A DNA stretch of 53,991 nucleotides from JAENVU01 sp046598395 (GTDB lineage Bacteria > Actinomycetota > Acidimicrobiia > IMCC26256 > JAENVU01): NCBI GenBank assembly GCA_046598395.1, contig JBKJIQ010000034.1, positions 1 through 53,991 on the forward strand. The letters are read 5' to 3'. A program made the translations under genes and the position numbers. How positions within the stretch are numbered: the first letter of the stretch is position 1; the number at the start of each line of letters is the position of its first letter. This document shows positions 26,480 through 36,946 of this stretch, piece after piece. Under the pieces are notes generated by a model. The model did not search any database. It saw nothing but the letters and a program-made list of their open reading frames with translations, and had not been told where the DNA came from.

Positions 26480-26995
26480 GTGATCGTTCAGAACATCTTC
26501 TTCTGGATCTTGGCTGCCGCGATGGTGGGCGCCGCGATCGGAGTGGTGCGGTCACAGAACGTGGTGCACGCGGCGCTGTATTTGGTGGTGGTGATGGCGG
26601 GCGCGGCCGCGCAGTACATCCTGCTGGCGGCCGAGTTCGTGGCATGGGTGCAGGTGATCATCTACATCGGCGCCGTGATCATCCTCTTCCTCTTCGGGAT
26701 CATGCTCACACGCGCGCCGATGCGCGGCGACACCAACCTCGACAACGACCAACGGTGGCCCGCCGCGATCGTGGGAACGTTCCTTGCCGGTGTGCTCGGC
26801 ACGCTCCTCGTGCAAGCCTTTGGCGACAAGAAGATTGTGATCAGCGGCGCGAAGAGCGAAGCGCTCCTAAAGGTGGGACGGGCCGGCAATCTCGCCGACA
26901 CGATTTTCGCGAGCTATGTGGTCCCGTTCGAGATCGTGTCGTTGCTCCTGCTCGCGGCGCTCGTGGGCGCGGTCGTGATTGCGCGGAGGGACTGA
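26480..26995 (+). CDS. nuoJ: Complex I subunit J, 11-subunit operon
   Basis: The product is 171 aa with five hydrophobic segments. The helix-3 signature WVQVIIYIGAVIILFLFGIM is present, preceded by VRSQNVVHAALYLVV. GTG 26480 is the only reasonable start close to nuoI2 and gives the usual N-terminus IVQNIFFWI; the reading frame extends upstream into nuoI2. The stop is 1 nt before the nuoK2 start. Confidence 0.93.
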   Translation: MIVQNIFFWILAAAMVGAAIGVVRSQNVVHAALYLVVVMAGAAAQYILLAAEFVAWVQVIIYIGAVIILFLFGIMLTRAPMRGDTNLDNDQRWPAAIVGTFLAGVLGTLLVQAFGDKKIVISGAKSEALLKVGRAGNLADTIFASYVVPFEIVSLLLLAALVGAVVIARRD

Positions 26996-26996
26996 C

Positions 26997-27296
26997 GTGA
27001 TTCTCAATCAGTTCCTGATCCTCGCCGCGGTGCTGTTTTGCATCGGCGTCTACGGCGTACTGGCCCGACGCAACGGAGTGCTCGTGCTCATGAGTGTGGA
27101 ACTCATGCTCAACGCGGTGAACATCAACTTCATTGCGTTCTCGGCCTACTTGCGCTCGGCCGCAGGTGACGTCTTCGCGCTGTTCGTCATCACCATTGCA
27201 GCGGCCGAAGTGGGTGTCGGTCTGGCGATCGTGCTGCTTATCTACCGCAACCTCCACAGCCCCGACCTCGACCGCGTCGAACAGTTGAAGGGGTAG
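26997..27296 (+). CDS. nuoK: Complex I subunit K, 11-subunit operon
   Basis: The product is 99 aa with three hydrophobic segments and the two buried glutamates in LMSVELMLNAVNINF and IAAAEVGVGLAI. GTG 26997 is chosen because it starts just after the nuoJ2 stop and is preceded by GCGGAGGGAC. An upstream in-frame start near 26979 would overlap nuoJ2. The gene ends 6 nt before nuoL2. Confidence 0.93.
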   Translation: MILNQFLILAAVLFCIGVYGVLARRNGVLVLMSVELMLNAVNINFIAFSAYLRSAAGDVFALFVITIAAAEVGVGLAIVLLIYRNLHSPDLDRVEQLKG

Positions 27297-27302
27297 GCGA
27301 CC

Positions 27303-29378
27303 GTGCTCGAATACGCGTGGATCATTCCCGTCATCCCGGTCGTGTCGTTTCTGCTGATCCTGTTCTTCGGCAAGAAGATGCCGAAGGGCGGATCCGAGAT
27401 CGGCATCCTCGCCGTCGGTTCCTCGTTCGTGCTCGCGTGCGTCACTGCGGTGCAATGGTTCACGCGGGTGGAAGACGCGTCCGGAACCTCGGGCACGGAG
27501 GCGATCAAGGCGTTCGGGAAGGGCCTCTTCGCCAACGCCGGGAGTGGCGAGGCAATCGTGACCCCGGTGGTCTCCACCGTCCGGTGGTTCCAGATCAGCA
27601 ATGTGACCGTGACGGTCGGAACCCGGATCGACGGCCTCGCGGTGATGATGCTGTTCGTCGTCACCCTGATCTCGTTGCTGGTGCACATCTATTCCACGGC
27701 CTACATGCACGACGACCGGCGGTACACCTACTTCTACGCCGCGCTGTCGCTCTTCACGGCATCGATGCTCACGTTGGTCGTTGCGTCGAACACGCTCGAA
27801 CTGCTCATCGGGTGGGAGCTCGTCGGTCTGTGTTCGTTCATGCTCATCGGGCATTGGTGGGAGGAGCAGGAGAACACGAACGCGGCGTTGAAGGCGTTCC
27901 TCACGACCCGTACTGGCGACATCGGTCTGATGATCGGTGTGATCGTCACGTTCTTCGCGGCCGGTCAGAGTTTCGACATCGGTGTGGTGAATACCGCGGC
28001 GATCGAGGGTGTGGGCGGTCACACCGTCTGGGTGGTTGGCGCCGCGTGCCTACTCATCGGCATCATCGGCAAGAGCGGCCAGTTCCCACTGCATACCTGG
28101 CTCCCCGACGCGATGGCGGGTCCCACACCGGTCTCGGCGCTGATTCACGCGGCCACGATGGTGGTGGCGGGGGTCTACCTCGGGGCGCGGGTCTACGGCG
28201 TGTTCTGGCAGGGCTTCTCGATTCACAGTGGTGGCGTCAACGCCATGGCCATCGTGGGTGGCGTCACGATCCTGATCGGCGCCGCGTTGGCGTTCGTGCA
28301 GGACGACATCAAGAAGGTCCTCGCGTATTCGACCATCAGCCAGCTCGGCTACATGGTGATGGCCCTCGGCGTGGGTTCGTGGGTCGGCGCAGTGTTCCAC
28401 CTCTTCACGCACGCGTTCTTCAAAGCGTTGCTCTTCCTCGGCGCCGGATCGATCAGCCACTCGGGTTCGCATCACTCCTTCGACATGAAGAAGGAGATGG
28501 GCGGTCTGCGCAAATACATGCCCATCACGTTCTGGACGTTCATGATCGGCTCGGTGGCGCTCGCCGGGATTTTCCCGCTCGCCGGTTTCTGGTCCAAGGA
28601 CGAGATCCTCGCCACTGCGGGCCAGAACGGTTTCGAGATCTTTGTGATCGTCGGCCTGATCGGCGCGCTCATGACCGCGGCGTACATGACGCGCTGTGTG
28701 TACCTCACGTTCTTCGGTGAGTACCGCGGTCATCACCACCCGCACGAGTCACCGAAGGCGATCACGATTCCGTTGATCGTCCTCGCGGTGTTCAGCGTCA
28801 TCGCCGGGTTCGCCAACGCGTCGTTGTTCGAGATCGAGAAGTTCAAGGAGTACATCGAGCCGCGGGTCGCGTTCCCGGAGAACATCTTCGGCGTGTCCTT
28901 CGATGTCGGTCTCGCGGCACTTTCGGTGGGCATTGTGTTCGTCGCCATTGGCGTCGCCGCGGCGTTCTGGCTGGGCCGCAAGGAGCTCAAGGGCTTGAAG
29001 GGTCTCACCGAACGCAACGCCGCGCTCAAGGCCGGCCACACCTTCTTGCTCAACAAGTACTACCTGGATCACCTGTACACCGACGTCATAGTCGGTGGCC
29101 TCAAAGGCCCGATCGCACGGGCTTCGTATTGGGTGAACATGAATGTGATCGACGGTGTGATCAACGCCGCCGGCCGCGGCTCGACCGGACTCGGTCGGGT
29201 TGTCTACAAGTACGTCGACCAAGGTGCGGTCGACGGCACAGTCAATGCCATCGCACGGGAAACGGATCAGGCCGGTGGCCTGTTGCGTCCTTTGCAGTCG
29301 GGTCGCGTGCAGCGTTATGCGCTCATGCTCTTTGCCGCCGTAGGGCTCATCGCCCTCGCGCTCGCCATCTTCGGTTAG
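27303..29378 (+). CDS. nuoL: Complex I subunit L, 11-subunit operon
   Basis: The product is 691 aa, the distal antiporter-like pump. The helix-5 glutamate is in IGWELVGLCSFMLIGHWW, and the core signature is FPLHTWLPDAMAGPTPVSAL. A short His-rich loop, RGHHHPHESP, lies after YLTFFGEY. GTG 27303 follows nuoK2 by 6 nt. The last helix begins near residue 665 (RYALMLFAAVGLIALALAIF). It is about as long as its paralogue but differs across the sequence. Confidence 0.95.
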   Translation: MLEYAWIIPVIPVVSFLLILFFGKKMPKGGSEIGILAVGSSFVLACVTAVQWFTRVEDASGTSGTEAIKAFGKGLFANAGSGEAIVTPVVSTVRWFQISNVTVTVGTRIDGLAVMMLFVVTLISLLVHIYSTAYMHDDRRYTYFYAALSLFTASMLTLVVASNTLELLIGWELVGLCSFMLIGHWWEEQENTNAALKAFLTTRTGDIGLMIGVIVTFFAAGQSFDIGVVNTAAIEGVGGHTVWVVGAACLLIGIIGKSGQFPLHTWLPDAMAGPTPVSALIHAATMVVAGVYLGARVYGVFWQGFSIHSGGVNAMAIVGGVTILIGAALAFVQDDIKKVLAYSTISQLGYMVMALGVGSWVGAVFHLFTHAFFKALLFLGAGSISHSGSHHSFDMKKEMGGLRKYMPITFWTFMIGSVALAGIFPLAGFWSKDEILATAGQNGFEIFVIVGLIGALMTAAYMTRCVYLTFFGEYRGHHHPHESPKAITIPLIVLAVFSVIAGFANASLFEIEKFKEYIEPRVAFPENIFGVSFDVGLAALSVGIVFVAIGVAAAFWLGRKELKGLKGLTERNAALKAGHTFLLNKYYLDHLYTDVIVGGLKGPIARASYWVNMNVIDGVINAAGRGSTGLGRVVYKYVDQGAVDGTVNAIARETDQAGGLLRPLQSGRVQRYALMLFAAVGLIALALAIFG

Positions 29379-29390
29379 GGGAAGACGAGA

Positions 29391-30917
29391 ATGAAATGGT
29401 TCCATGAATGGGCGTTGACACTGGCGATCTTCTTGCCTGCGGTCGGGCTGATCATCGTGATGATGCTGCCCAAGGCCGAGGAAGGCATGGCCAAGGTCGT
29501 CGCATTAGGGACGAGCCTGGTCACGCTCGCGGTTGGGATCGGCATCCTCGCCGAGTTCAACTACGACCAGGCCGGCAAGCTGCAGTTCGGCGTGAACGAA
29601 TCGTGGATCAAGGTGATCAGTGCCCGATACCACCTCGGGCTCGACGGCATCTCGCTGCCGATGTTGATCCTCTCGATGTTCATCACCGTGCTGTGCATCA
29701 TCTACTCCTGGAACCATTTCCCGGAGCCGCACAACGTGAAGGGCTTCCTCGCGCTGATCCTCCTGCTCGAGGTCGGCATGAACGGCACGTTCCTCGCCGA
29801 AGACTTGATTCTCTTCTTCATCTTCTTCGAGATCGTCCTGCTCCCGATGTTCTTCATGATCGGAGTGTGGGGCGGACCGAACCGCGAGTACGCGTCGATC
29901 AAGTTCTTCCTGTTCACGTTGTTCGGCTCCGCGCTGATGCTCTTGGGGTTCCTGGCACTGTTCTTTTTGCAGCACTCGTTCCAGATCCCGGCGCTCGCGA
30001 AGATGGGCGACGGCAACCTGGCCGAGACCACGCGGTTCCTGATCTTCGGTGGCTTGTTCCTCGGCTTCGCGATCAAGGTGCCGATGTTCCCGTTCCACAC
30101 GTGGCTGCCGGATGCGCACACCGAAGCGCCGACGGTGGGTTCGGTGCTGCTTGCCGCGATCTTGTTGAAGCTCGGAACCTACGGGTTCATCCGCATCGCG
30201 ATTCCGATCCTTCCCCACGCCGCGAAAGTGTGGGCGCCATGGATCGGGTTGCTCGCGGTGATCGGCATCATCTACGGCGCGTTGTGTTGTCTGGCCCAGA
30301 CCGACATGAAGCGCCTCATCGCGTTCTCATCGGTTGCCCACATGGGGTTTGTGATGCTGGGCATCGCCACGCTCACGAGCTTTGGTATCAACGCCGCGAT
30401 CTTCGGGATGGTGGCGCACGGTCTCATCACCGGCATGTTGTTCTTCATCGGCGGTTCGGTACAGCACACGTTCCACACCCGTGAGATGAGCCGCCTCGGT
30501 GGTCTGTTGAAGCAGGCACCGAAGATGGGGTGGATCCTCGGCTTCTGCGCGATGGCCTCGCTCGGACTCCCGGGTCTCGCCGGGTTCTGGGGCGAGTTCC
30601 CTGCGGTGCTTTCCGCGTACCAGCCCGCGGTTGGGCTCTCGGCCGCGCTGTTCCGGGGCTACATGGTGGTGGCCGCGATCGGCACCGTCCTGGCCGCGGG
30701 CTACCTGCTGTGGATGTACCAGCGGGTGGCGTTTGGCGAGCCGAAGGCGGAGTTTGCCGACAAGCAGGTCGACGATGTCTCCACGTACGAATGGATCGCG
30801 TGGACTCCGATCCTGCTCATGATCGTCGTCCTTGGTGTGTACCCGGACATCATCTTCTCGCTCACCAACGACGGTGCCACGCACATTGGGAACCTCGTGA
30901 AGGCCGCCGTCGGGTGA
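29391..30917 (+). CDS. nuoM: Complex I subunit M, 11-subunit operon
   Basis: The product is 508 aa, the central antiporter-like pump. The helix-5 glutamate is in LFFIFFEIVLLPMFFMIGVW, and FPFHTWLPDAHTEAPTVGSV is the family signature. ATG 29391 lies 12 nt after nuoL2, with GGGGAAGACGAG before it. The gene is followed by a 34-nt spacer before nuoN2, the longest gap in this operon. Confidence 0.95.
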   Translation: MKWFHEWALTLAIFLPAVGLIIVMMLPKAEEGMAKVVALGTSLVTLAVGIGILAEFNYDQAGKLQFGVNESWIKVISARYHLGLDGISLPMLILSMFITVLCIIYSWNHFPEPHNVKGFLALILLLEVGMNGTFLAEDLILFFIFFEIVLLPMFFMIGVWGGPNREYASIKFFLFTLFGSALMLLGFLALFFLQHSFQIPALAKMGDGNLAETTRFLIFGGLFLGFAIKVPMFPFHTWLPDAHTEAPTVGSVLLAAILLKLGTYGFIRIAIPILPHAAKVWAPWIGLLAVIGIIYGALCCLAQTDMKRLIAFSSVAHMGFVMLGIATLTSFGINAAIFGMVAHGLITGMLFFIGGSVQHTFHTREMSRLGGLLKQAPKMGWILGFCAMASLGLPGLAGFWGEFPAVLSAYQPAVGLSAALFRGYMVVAAIGTVLAAGYLLWMYQRVAFGEPKAEFADKQVDDVSTYEWIAWTPILLMIVVLGVYPDIIFSLTNDGATHIGNLVKAAVG

Positions 30918-30951
30918 GCGTGAACCGTGCTGCGCCAAGAGGGATTGTGAC

Positions 30952-32415
30952 GTGAACCCCGGCTGGGACTTCCACGCGATCGCGCCGGTCATCATCCTGG
31001 CGGCGACGATTGTCGTCGTGCTGATCGCCGACTTCTTCTTCGAGTATCGCGGTCGGTTCAAGACCCAGCAGATCGCCAGCCTCGGCGTGCTCGCGGCGAT
31101 GATCCCGATCATCACGCTCGCGGTGGACGGCGGTACCCGCTCGATGTTCGGCGGCGGGTTCGTCGTGGACCCGTACTCGCTCGTGTTCCAAGGGTTCTTC
31201 CTGGCCACGGCGTACGTGAGCATGTTGCTGTCGGTCGACTACATCGGCGATGGCGACTACTACCAAGGCGAGTTCTACGTCCTGTTGCTCACCTCGGTGC
31301 TCGGCATGTTGGTGATGGCGAGTTCGCGCGATCTGATCTCGATCTTCGTGGCGCTCGAGACCATCTCGATTCCCACCTTCGTGCTGGCCGGGTGGCGAAA
31401 GCATGACCCGAAGTCCAACGAAGCGGCGATCAAGTACTACCTGATCGGGGTGATGTCGTCCGCGGTGATGCTGTACGGAATGTCGCTCGTGTTCGGGTTT
31501 ACCGGGTCCACCTTGCTCAGCGAGATCGCGGCCCAAGTGGGCCATCTCGACGAGCCGTTGCTGCTCGTTGCCGGCTTCCTCACCATCGTCGGGTTTGCGT
31601 TCAAGGTGAGCGCGGTGCCGTTCCATTTCTGGGCACCGGACACCTACGAGGGCGCACCCACTCCGGTCACCGCGTTCCTCTCGGTGGCGTCGAAGGCGGG
31701 CGGCTTCGTTGCGCTCCTGTCTGTCGTGTACTTCGGGTTCTTCCCCAACGCCGATATGTGGCAGCCGGTCCTCTGGGGACTCGCGGCGGCGTCGATGATC
31801 CTGGGAAACCTGGTGGCGCTACGCCAGACCAACATCGTGCGGATGCTGGCGTACTCGTCGATCGCCCAGGGTGGCTTCATCCTCGTTCCGTTCGCGGTGG
31901 CGGCCGATGGCGGCGCCGCGAAGTCGTCGCTGGAATCCGTGGTCGTCTACATCCTCATCTACGGGGCGATGAACCTGGGCGCGTTCGCGATGGTGATCCT
32001 GATGGCTCGACGCACGCGTAGCGCCGAGATCGGATCGTTCGCCGGCCTCGGTCAGTACGCGCCGACGTTGGCGTTGTTGATGTCCGGGTTCCTGTTCTCT
32101 CTCGCAGGGATTCCTCCGTTCGCCGGTTGGTTCGCGAAGTTCACGATGTTCCGGGCCGCGCTGGACGCGAACACCCCCGCGGCCACGGTGCTCGCGGCGA
32201 TCGCCGCGGTCAGCTCGGTGATCGCGTTCTTCTACTACGCGAGGGTCGTGCGCGAAATGTGGTTCCACCCGGTGCTTGACGATGCGGACGTCAGTCCGAG
32301 GCCCACGCCGGTTGCCCTCAACGCGGCCGTGATGATCTGCGCGGTGATCGTCATCGTCGTGGGCGTCTACCCGCAGCTGTTCGCTCGTCTCGGCGAGCTC
32401 GCCTCCGGCGGCTAA
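30952..32415 (+). CDS. nuoN: Complex I subunit N, 11-subunit operon
   Basis: The product is 487 aa, the last subunit of the second complex I. The helix-5 glutamate is in IFVALETISIPTFVLAGWRK, and VPFHFWAPDTYEGAPTPVTA is the signature. GTG 30952 is preceded by GAGGGATTGTGAC, a fair ribosome-binding site. It ends in SGG and TAA, and the conserved reading frame of a MidA-family methyltransferase opens 4 nt after this stop without a standard start codon. Confidence 0.95.
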   Translation: MNPGWDFHAIAPVIILAATIVVVLIADFFFEYRGRFKTQQIASLGVLAAMIPIITLAVDGGTRSMFGGGFVVDPYSLVFQGFFLATAYVSMLLSVDYIGDGDYYQGEFYVLLLTSVLGMLVMASSRDLISIFVALETISIPTFVLAGWRKHDPKSNEAAIKYYLIGVMSSAVMLYGMSLVFGFTGSTLLSEIAAQVGHLDEPLLLVAGFLTIVGFAFKVSAVPFHFWAPDTYEGAPTPVTAFLSVASKAGGFVALLSVVYFGFFPNADMWQPVLWGLAAASMILGNLVALRQTNIVRMLAYSSIAQGGFILVPFAVAADGGAAKSSLESVVVYILIYGAMNLGAFAMVILMARRTRSAEIGSFAGLGQYAPTLALLMSGFLFSLAGIPPFAGWFAKFTMFRAALDANTPAATVLAAIAAVSSVIAFFYYARVVREMWFHPVLDDADVSPRPTPVALNAAVMICAVIVIVVGVYPQLFARLGELASGG

Positions 32416-32479
32416 CCCCATTCTTTCGGCGATCGTCGAGCGCATACATCGCGGCGGTCCGATTCGGTTCAGCGCGTAT

Positions 32480-33556
32480 ATGGACCTCGCGCTTTACGGG
32501 ACGCAGGGTTTCTTTGCCGGCGGTGGTGGCGCGGGCCGTTCCGGCCAGGACTTCATCACCAGTCCGGAGGTCGGGCCACTCTTCGGCGTGTGTGTGGCGC
32601 GAGCGTTGGACGCCGAGTGGGTCCGCCAACACCAACCCGACCCGTTCATCGTGGTGGAAGCCGGAGCCGGAAACGGCCGCCTGGCGCGCGAGGTCTTGCG
32701 CGCCGAGCCGGCGTGTGCACCCGCACTGCACTACGTGATGGTGGAGCGCAGCGCTGCGTTGCGTGAGGAACAGGCGCAGCGACTCCCGCTCGAACCCGCC
32801 GCCGACGCACTGGGGCCCGCCACGACTCATGATCTTGATGAGCCACCGGTTCCCCTGGGGGGAACCGGGCCCACCGTGAGCGCGCTCGACGAGATGCCGG
32901 CGCTCACCGTCGACGGCGTGGTGTTGGCCAACGAGTTGCTCGACAACCTGGCGTTCGACATCGTGGAGCGCACGGTCGTGGGTTGGGCCGAGGTGCGGGT
33001 TGGACTCGATGACGAAGGTCAACTCGTGGAGATACTCGTGCCGGCGGCACCGGACCTCTCCGGGTGGGTGGGTTCGATGGAGGTCCCCCTCGGTACCCGA
33101 CTCCCGATTTCGATCGAAGCGGTCGAGTGGATTGTGAACGCGGCGTCGATGCTTCATCGCGGTGCGCTGGTGCTGATCGACTACACCGCAAGCTGGTCCG
33201 AACTTGCGCAACGCGATGGCGGCTGGCTGCGCACCTACGCGGGCCAGACGCGAGGAGCGAACCCGCTCTCGGCGCCCGGGACCCAGGACATCACCACCGA
33301 CCTCCCCCGAGAGATGGTGCTCGCCGCGGCCCGTCGCGCCGGTCTCACCATCGCGGTCGATTCCACCCAAGCCGAATGGCTCGGGGCGCTCGGTATCGGG
33401 GATTTGGTGGCGGAGGGTCAGGCCATTTGGGAGTGCAGTGCCGCAGCGCCTGATCTCGCTGCGATTGCCGGTCGCAGCCGCGGCCCCGAAGCCGCTGCAC
33501 TGACGGACGCCAACGGCCTCGGCGCCCACTCCGTCCTCGTGCTCACGAAGCCCTAG
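32480..33556 (+). CDS. MidA/NDUFAF7-family SAM-dependent methyltransferase
   Basis: The product is 358 aa from ATG 32480 and belongs to the MidA/NDUFAF7 (COG1565) methyltransferases. The SAM motif is IVVEAGAGNGRLAREVL, with GQDFITSPEVGPLFG before it and VVLANELLDNLAFD later. Upstream and in frame, with no stop back to near 32350, the frame reads LSAIVERIHRGGPIRFSAY, matching the usual N-terminus of the family. No ATG, GTG or TTG precedes it; ATT at 32420 (4 nt after nuoN2) is the best candidate for a start, so the annotated ATG may truncate it by 20 residues. NDUFAF7 dimethylates an arginine of the NuoD homologue in mitochondria, a link strengthened by this position. Confidence 0.85.
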   Translation: MDLALYGTQGFFAGGGGAGRSGQDFITSPEVGPLFGVCVARALDAEWVRQHQPDPFIVVEAGAGNGRLAREVLRAEPACAPALHYVMVERSAALREEQAQRLPLEPAADALGPATTHDLDEPPVPLGGTGPTVSALDEMPALTVDGVVLANELLDNLAFDIVERTVVGWAEVRVGLDDEGQLVEILVPAAPDLSGWVGSMEVPLGTRLPISIEAVEWIVNAASMLHRGALVLIDYTASWSELAQRDGGWLRTYAGQTRGANPLSAPGTQDITTDLPREMVLAAARRAGLTIAVDSTQAEWLGALGIGDLVAEGQAIWECSAAAPDLAAIAGRSRGPEAAALTDANGLGAHSVLVLTKP

Positions 33557-33575
33557 GAGAGACCGCGGTCCGTTT

Positions 33576-33639
33576 CGGACGGATCGGCGACCAAACTACG
33601 GACGGATCGGCGACCGAAGTACGGACGGATCGGCAGTAG
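33576..33639. repeat. Three 23-bp direct repeats upstream of the DUF4143 ATPase gene
   Basis: Copies start at 33576, 33599 and 33622, spaced exactly 23 bp. The first two are CGGACGGATCGGCGACC plus AAACTA or GAAGTA; the third begins CGGACGGATCGGC and ends after CAGTAG. They lie between the MidA stop and the ATG at 33649. Tandem spacing near two helical turns suggests binding of a protein to one DNA face, possibly self-regulation of the downstream gene, but no function is shown. TAGTCT at 33636-33641 could be a -10 element for a leaderless transcript. Confidence 0.8.
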
Positions 33640-33648
33640 TCTTTAGCT

Positions 33649-34893
33649 ATGCCCGCTGAATCACCTCGGAAACGTTGGATATCTTCGGCGTTGGAAGCCT
33701 CCCTCCGAGACACGCCGGTGGTGGTACTCAACGGCGCGCGGCAGGTTGGCAAAACCACGCTCACTCGGCTCCTGGCTTATCCGGGAACCACCGAGTTTGT
33801 GACGCTCGATGACCCGTTCACCCGTGCCGCGGCCCGCGACGATCCCCGCGCGTTTGTCCGGCGGCCGGTCGACACCTTGGTGATCGATGAAGCGCAGCTC
33901 GAGCCCGCGATCTTTCGCACCATCAAGGCGGAGGTCGATCTGGATCGCCGGCCGGGCCGATTCCTCCTCACGGGGTCGTCGCGATTGCTCTCCGCTCCGG
34001 ACATGGCCGATTCTCTCGTGGGGCGAACAGAAGCCATTGAGCTGTGGCCATTTAGTCAAGGTGAGATCGCGGGTCAGCGAGACGAGTTCGTCGATCGGTG
34101 CTTCGGGGATCGGGCGTCGTTATTTCGGAGCGGTACTCAATCCCGATCGGACGTGATTGACCGCCTCTGCCGGGGATCGTTTCCCGAAGTGCTGGCGCGT
34201 CAACCGGCGCGCCGAGCGCCGTGGTTCGACTCCTACGTCAAGACGACGGTGGCCAAGGTGATCCGTGAGCTGGCAGACCTCGAGCGCAGCGCGGAGATCC
34301 CCCAGCTGCTCCGACTCTGCGCGGCGCGGACCGGAACGGAGCTCAATGCGACCGAGATATCGAACCAGCTGGGGTTTCCAGCGCGGACGGGTGCGGCATA
34401 TCTCGCGCGGCTGAACCGCGCGTTCTTGGTACAGACCGTCCCCGCGTGGTCGAACAATCTGAGCGCGAAGGTGGTGCGTCGACCGAAGCTGAATCTGCTC
34501 GACACCGGACTGGCGGCTTACCTCATCGGCGCCACGCCGGCATCGTTGTCTGGGATCGGAGCAACCCGCCTCGGTCCACTGCTCGAGACGTTCGTCGCCA
34601 ACGAGCTGCGGAGCCAACTGACGTGGTCGGATGCACGCGCCGCGCTGTGGCATTTCCGCGACCGCGGCGGCGCGGAGGTTGATCTCATCCTCGAGCACGC
34701 CGACGGACGCGTCGTTGGTGTCGAGGTAAAAGCAACTTCCACCCCTACGACGTCGGACTTCCGGGGACTCAAATTTTTGGAGTCGCGACTCGGTGAGCGC
34801 TTTGAGTTCGGCGTGGTCCTGTGTCTGGCTCCGGAGGCGACGCCGTTCGGGCCCCGCATGGCCGCGCTTCCCGTCGAGCGCCTCTGGTCGTGA
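33649..34893 (+). CDS. AAA ATPase with C-terminal DUF4143 domain
   Basis: The product is 414 aa. The N-terminal ATPase shows Walker A VLNGARQVGKTTLTRLL, Walker B LVIDEAQ and the sensor segment FLLTGSSRLL. The C-terminal DUF4143 domain ends in a nuclease-like fold: GAEVDLILEHADG followed by VVGVEVKATST, giving the E-VDL and EVKA residues seen in restriction-endonuclease-like folds. Genes of this type are common, often mobile, and of unproven function. ATG 33649 has no clear ribosome-binding site and may be leaderless. It is transcribed in the same direction as MidA but with its own repeat-bearing upstream region. Confidence 0.85.
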   Translation: MPAESPRKRWISSALEASLRDTPVVVLNGARQVGKTTLTRLLAYPGTTEFVTLDDPFTRAAARDDPRAFVRRPVDTLVIDEAQLEPAIFRTIKAEVDLDRRPGRFLLTGSSRLLSAPDMADSLVGRTEAIELWPFSQGEIAGQRDEFVDRCFGDRASLFRSGTQSRSDVIDRLCRGSFPEVLARQPARRAPWFDSYVKTTVAKVIRELADLERSAEIPQLLRLCAARTGTELNATEISNQLGFPARTGAAYLARLNRAFLVQTVPAWSNNLSAKVVRRPKLNLLDTGLAAYLIGATPASLSGIGATRLGPLLETFVANELRSQLTWSDARAALWHFRDRGGAEVDLILEHADGRVVGVEVKATSTPTTSDFRGLKFLESRLGERFEFGVVLCLAPEATPFGPRMAALPVERLWS

Positions 34894-34979
34894 ACCGCCA
34901 TGAAGTTTGAATCGGCTTCGACGCGGGTCCAGGTAACGTCGGGGTCCAGCGCAGAGAGCCGGCGCATAGAGGGGGATCG

Positions 34980-36941
<1,962 letters not shown>

Positions 36942-36946
36942 GCCTG

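Noticed and set aside
24943..28022. Large minus-strand frames opposite nuoH2 to nuoL2
   Set aside because: They mirror real complex I genes and carry no recognised motif.
34901..34940. A promoter before acs (TTGAAT and TAACGT)
   Set aside because: The spacer is 19-21 bp depending on the register and no better pair is seen, so I do not list it.
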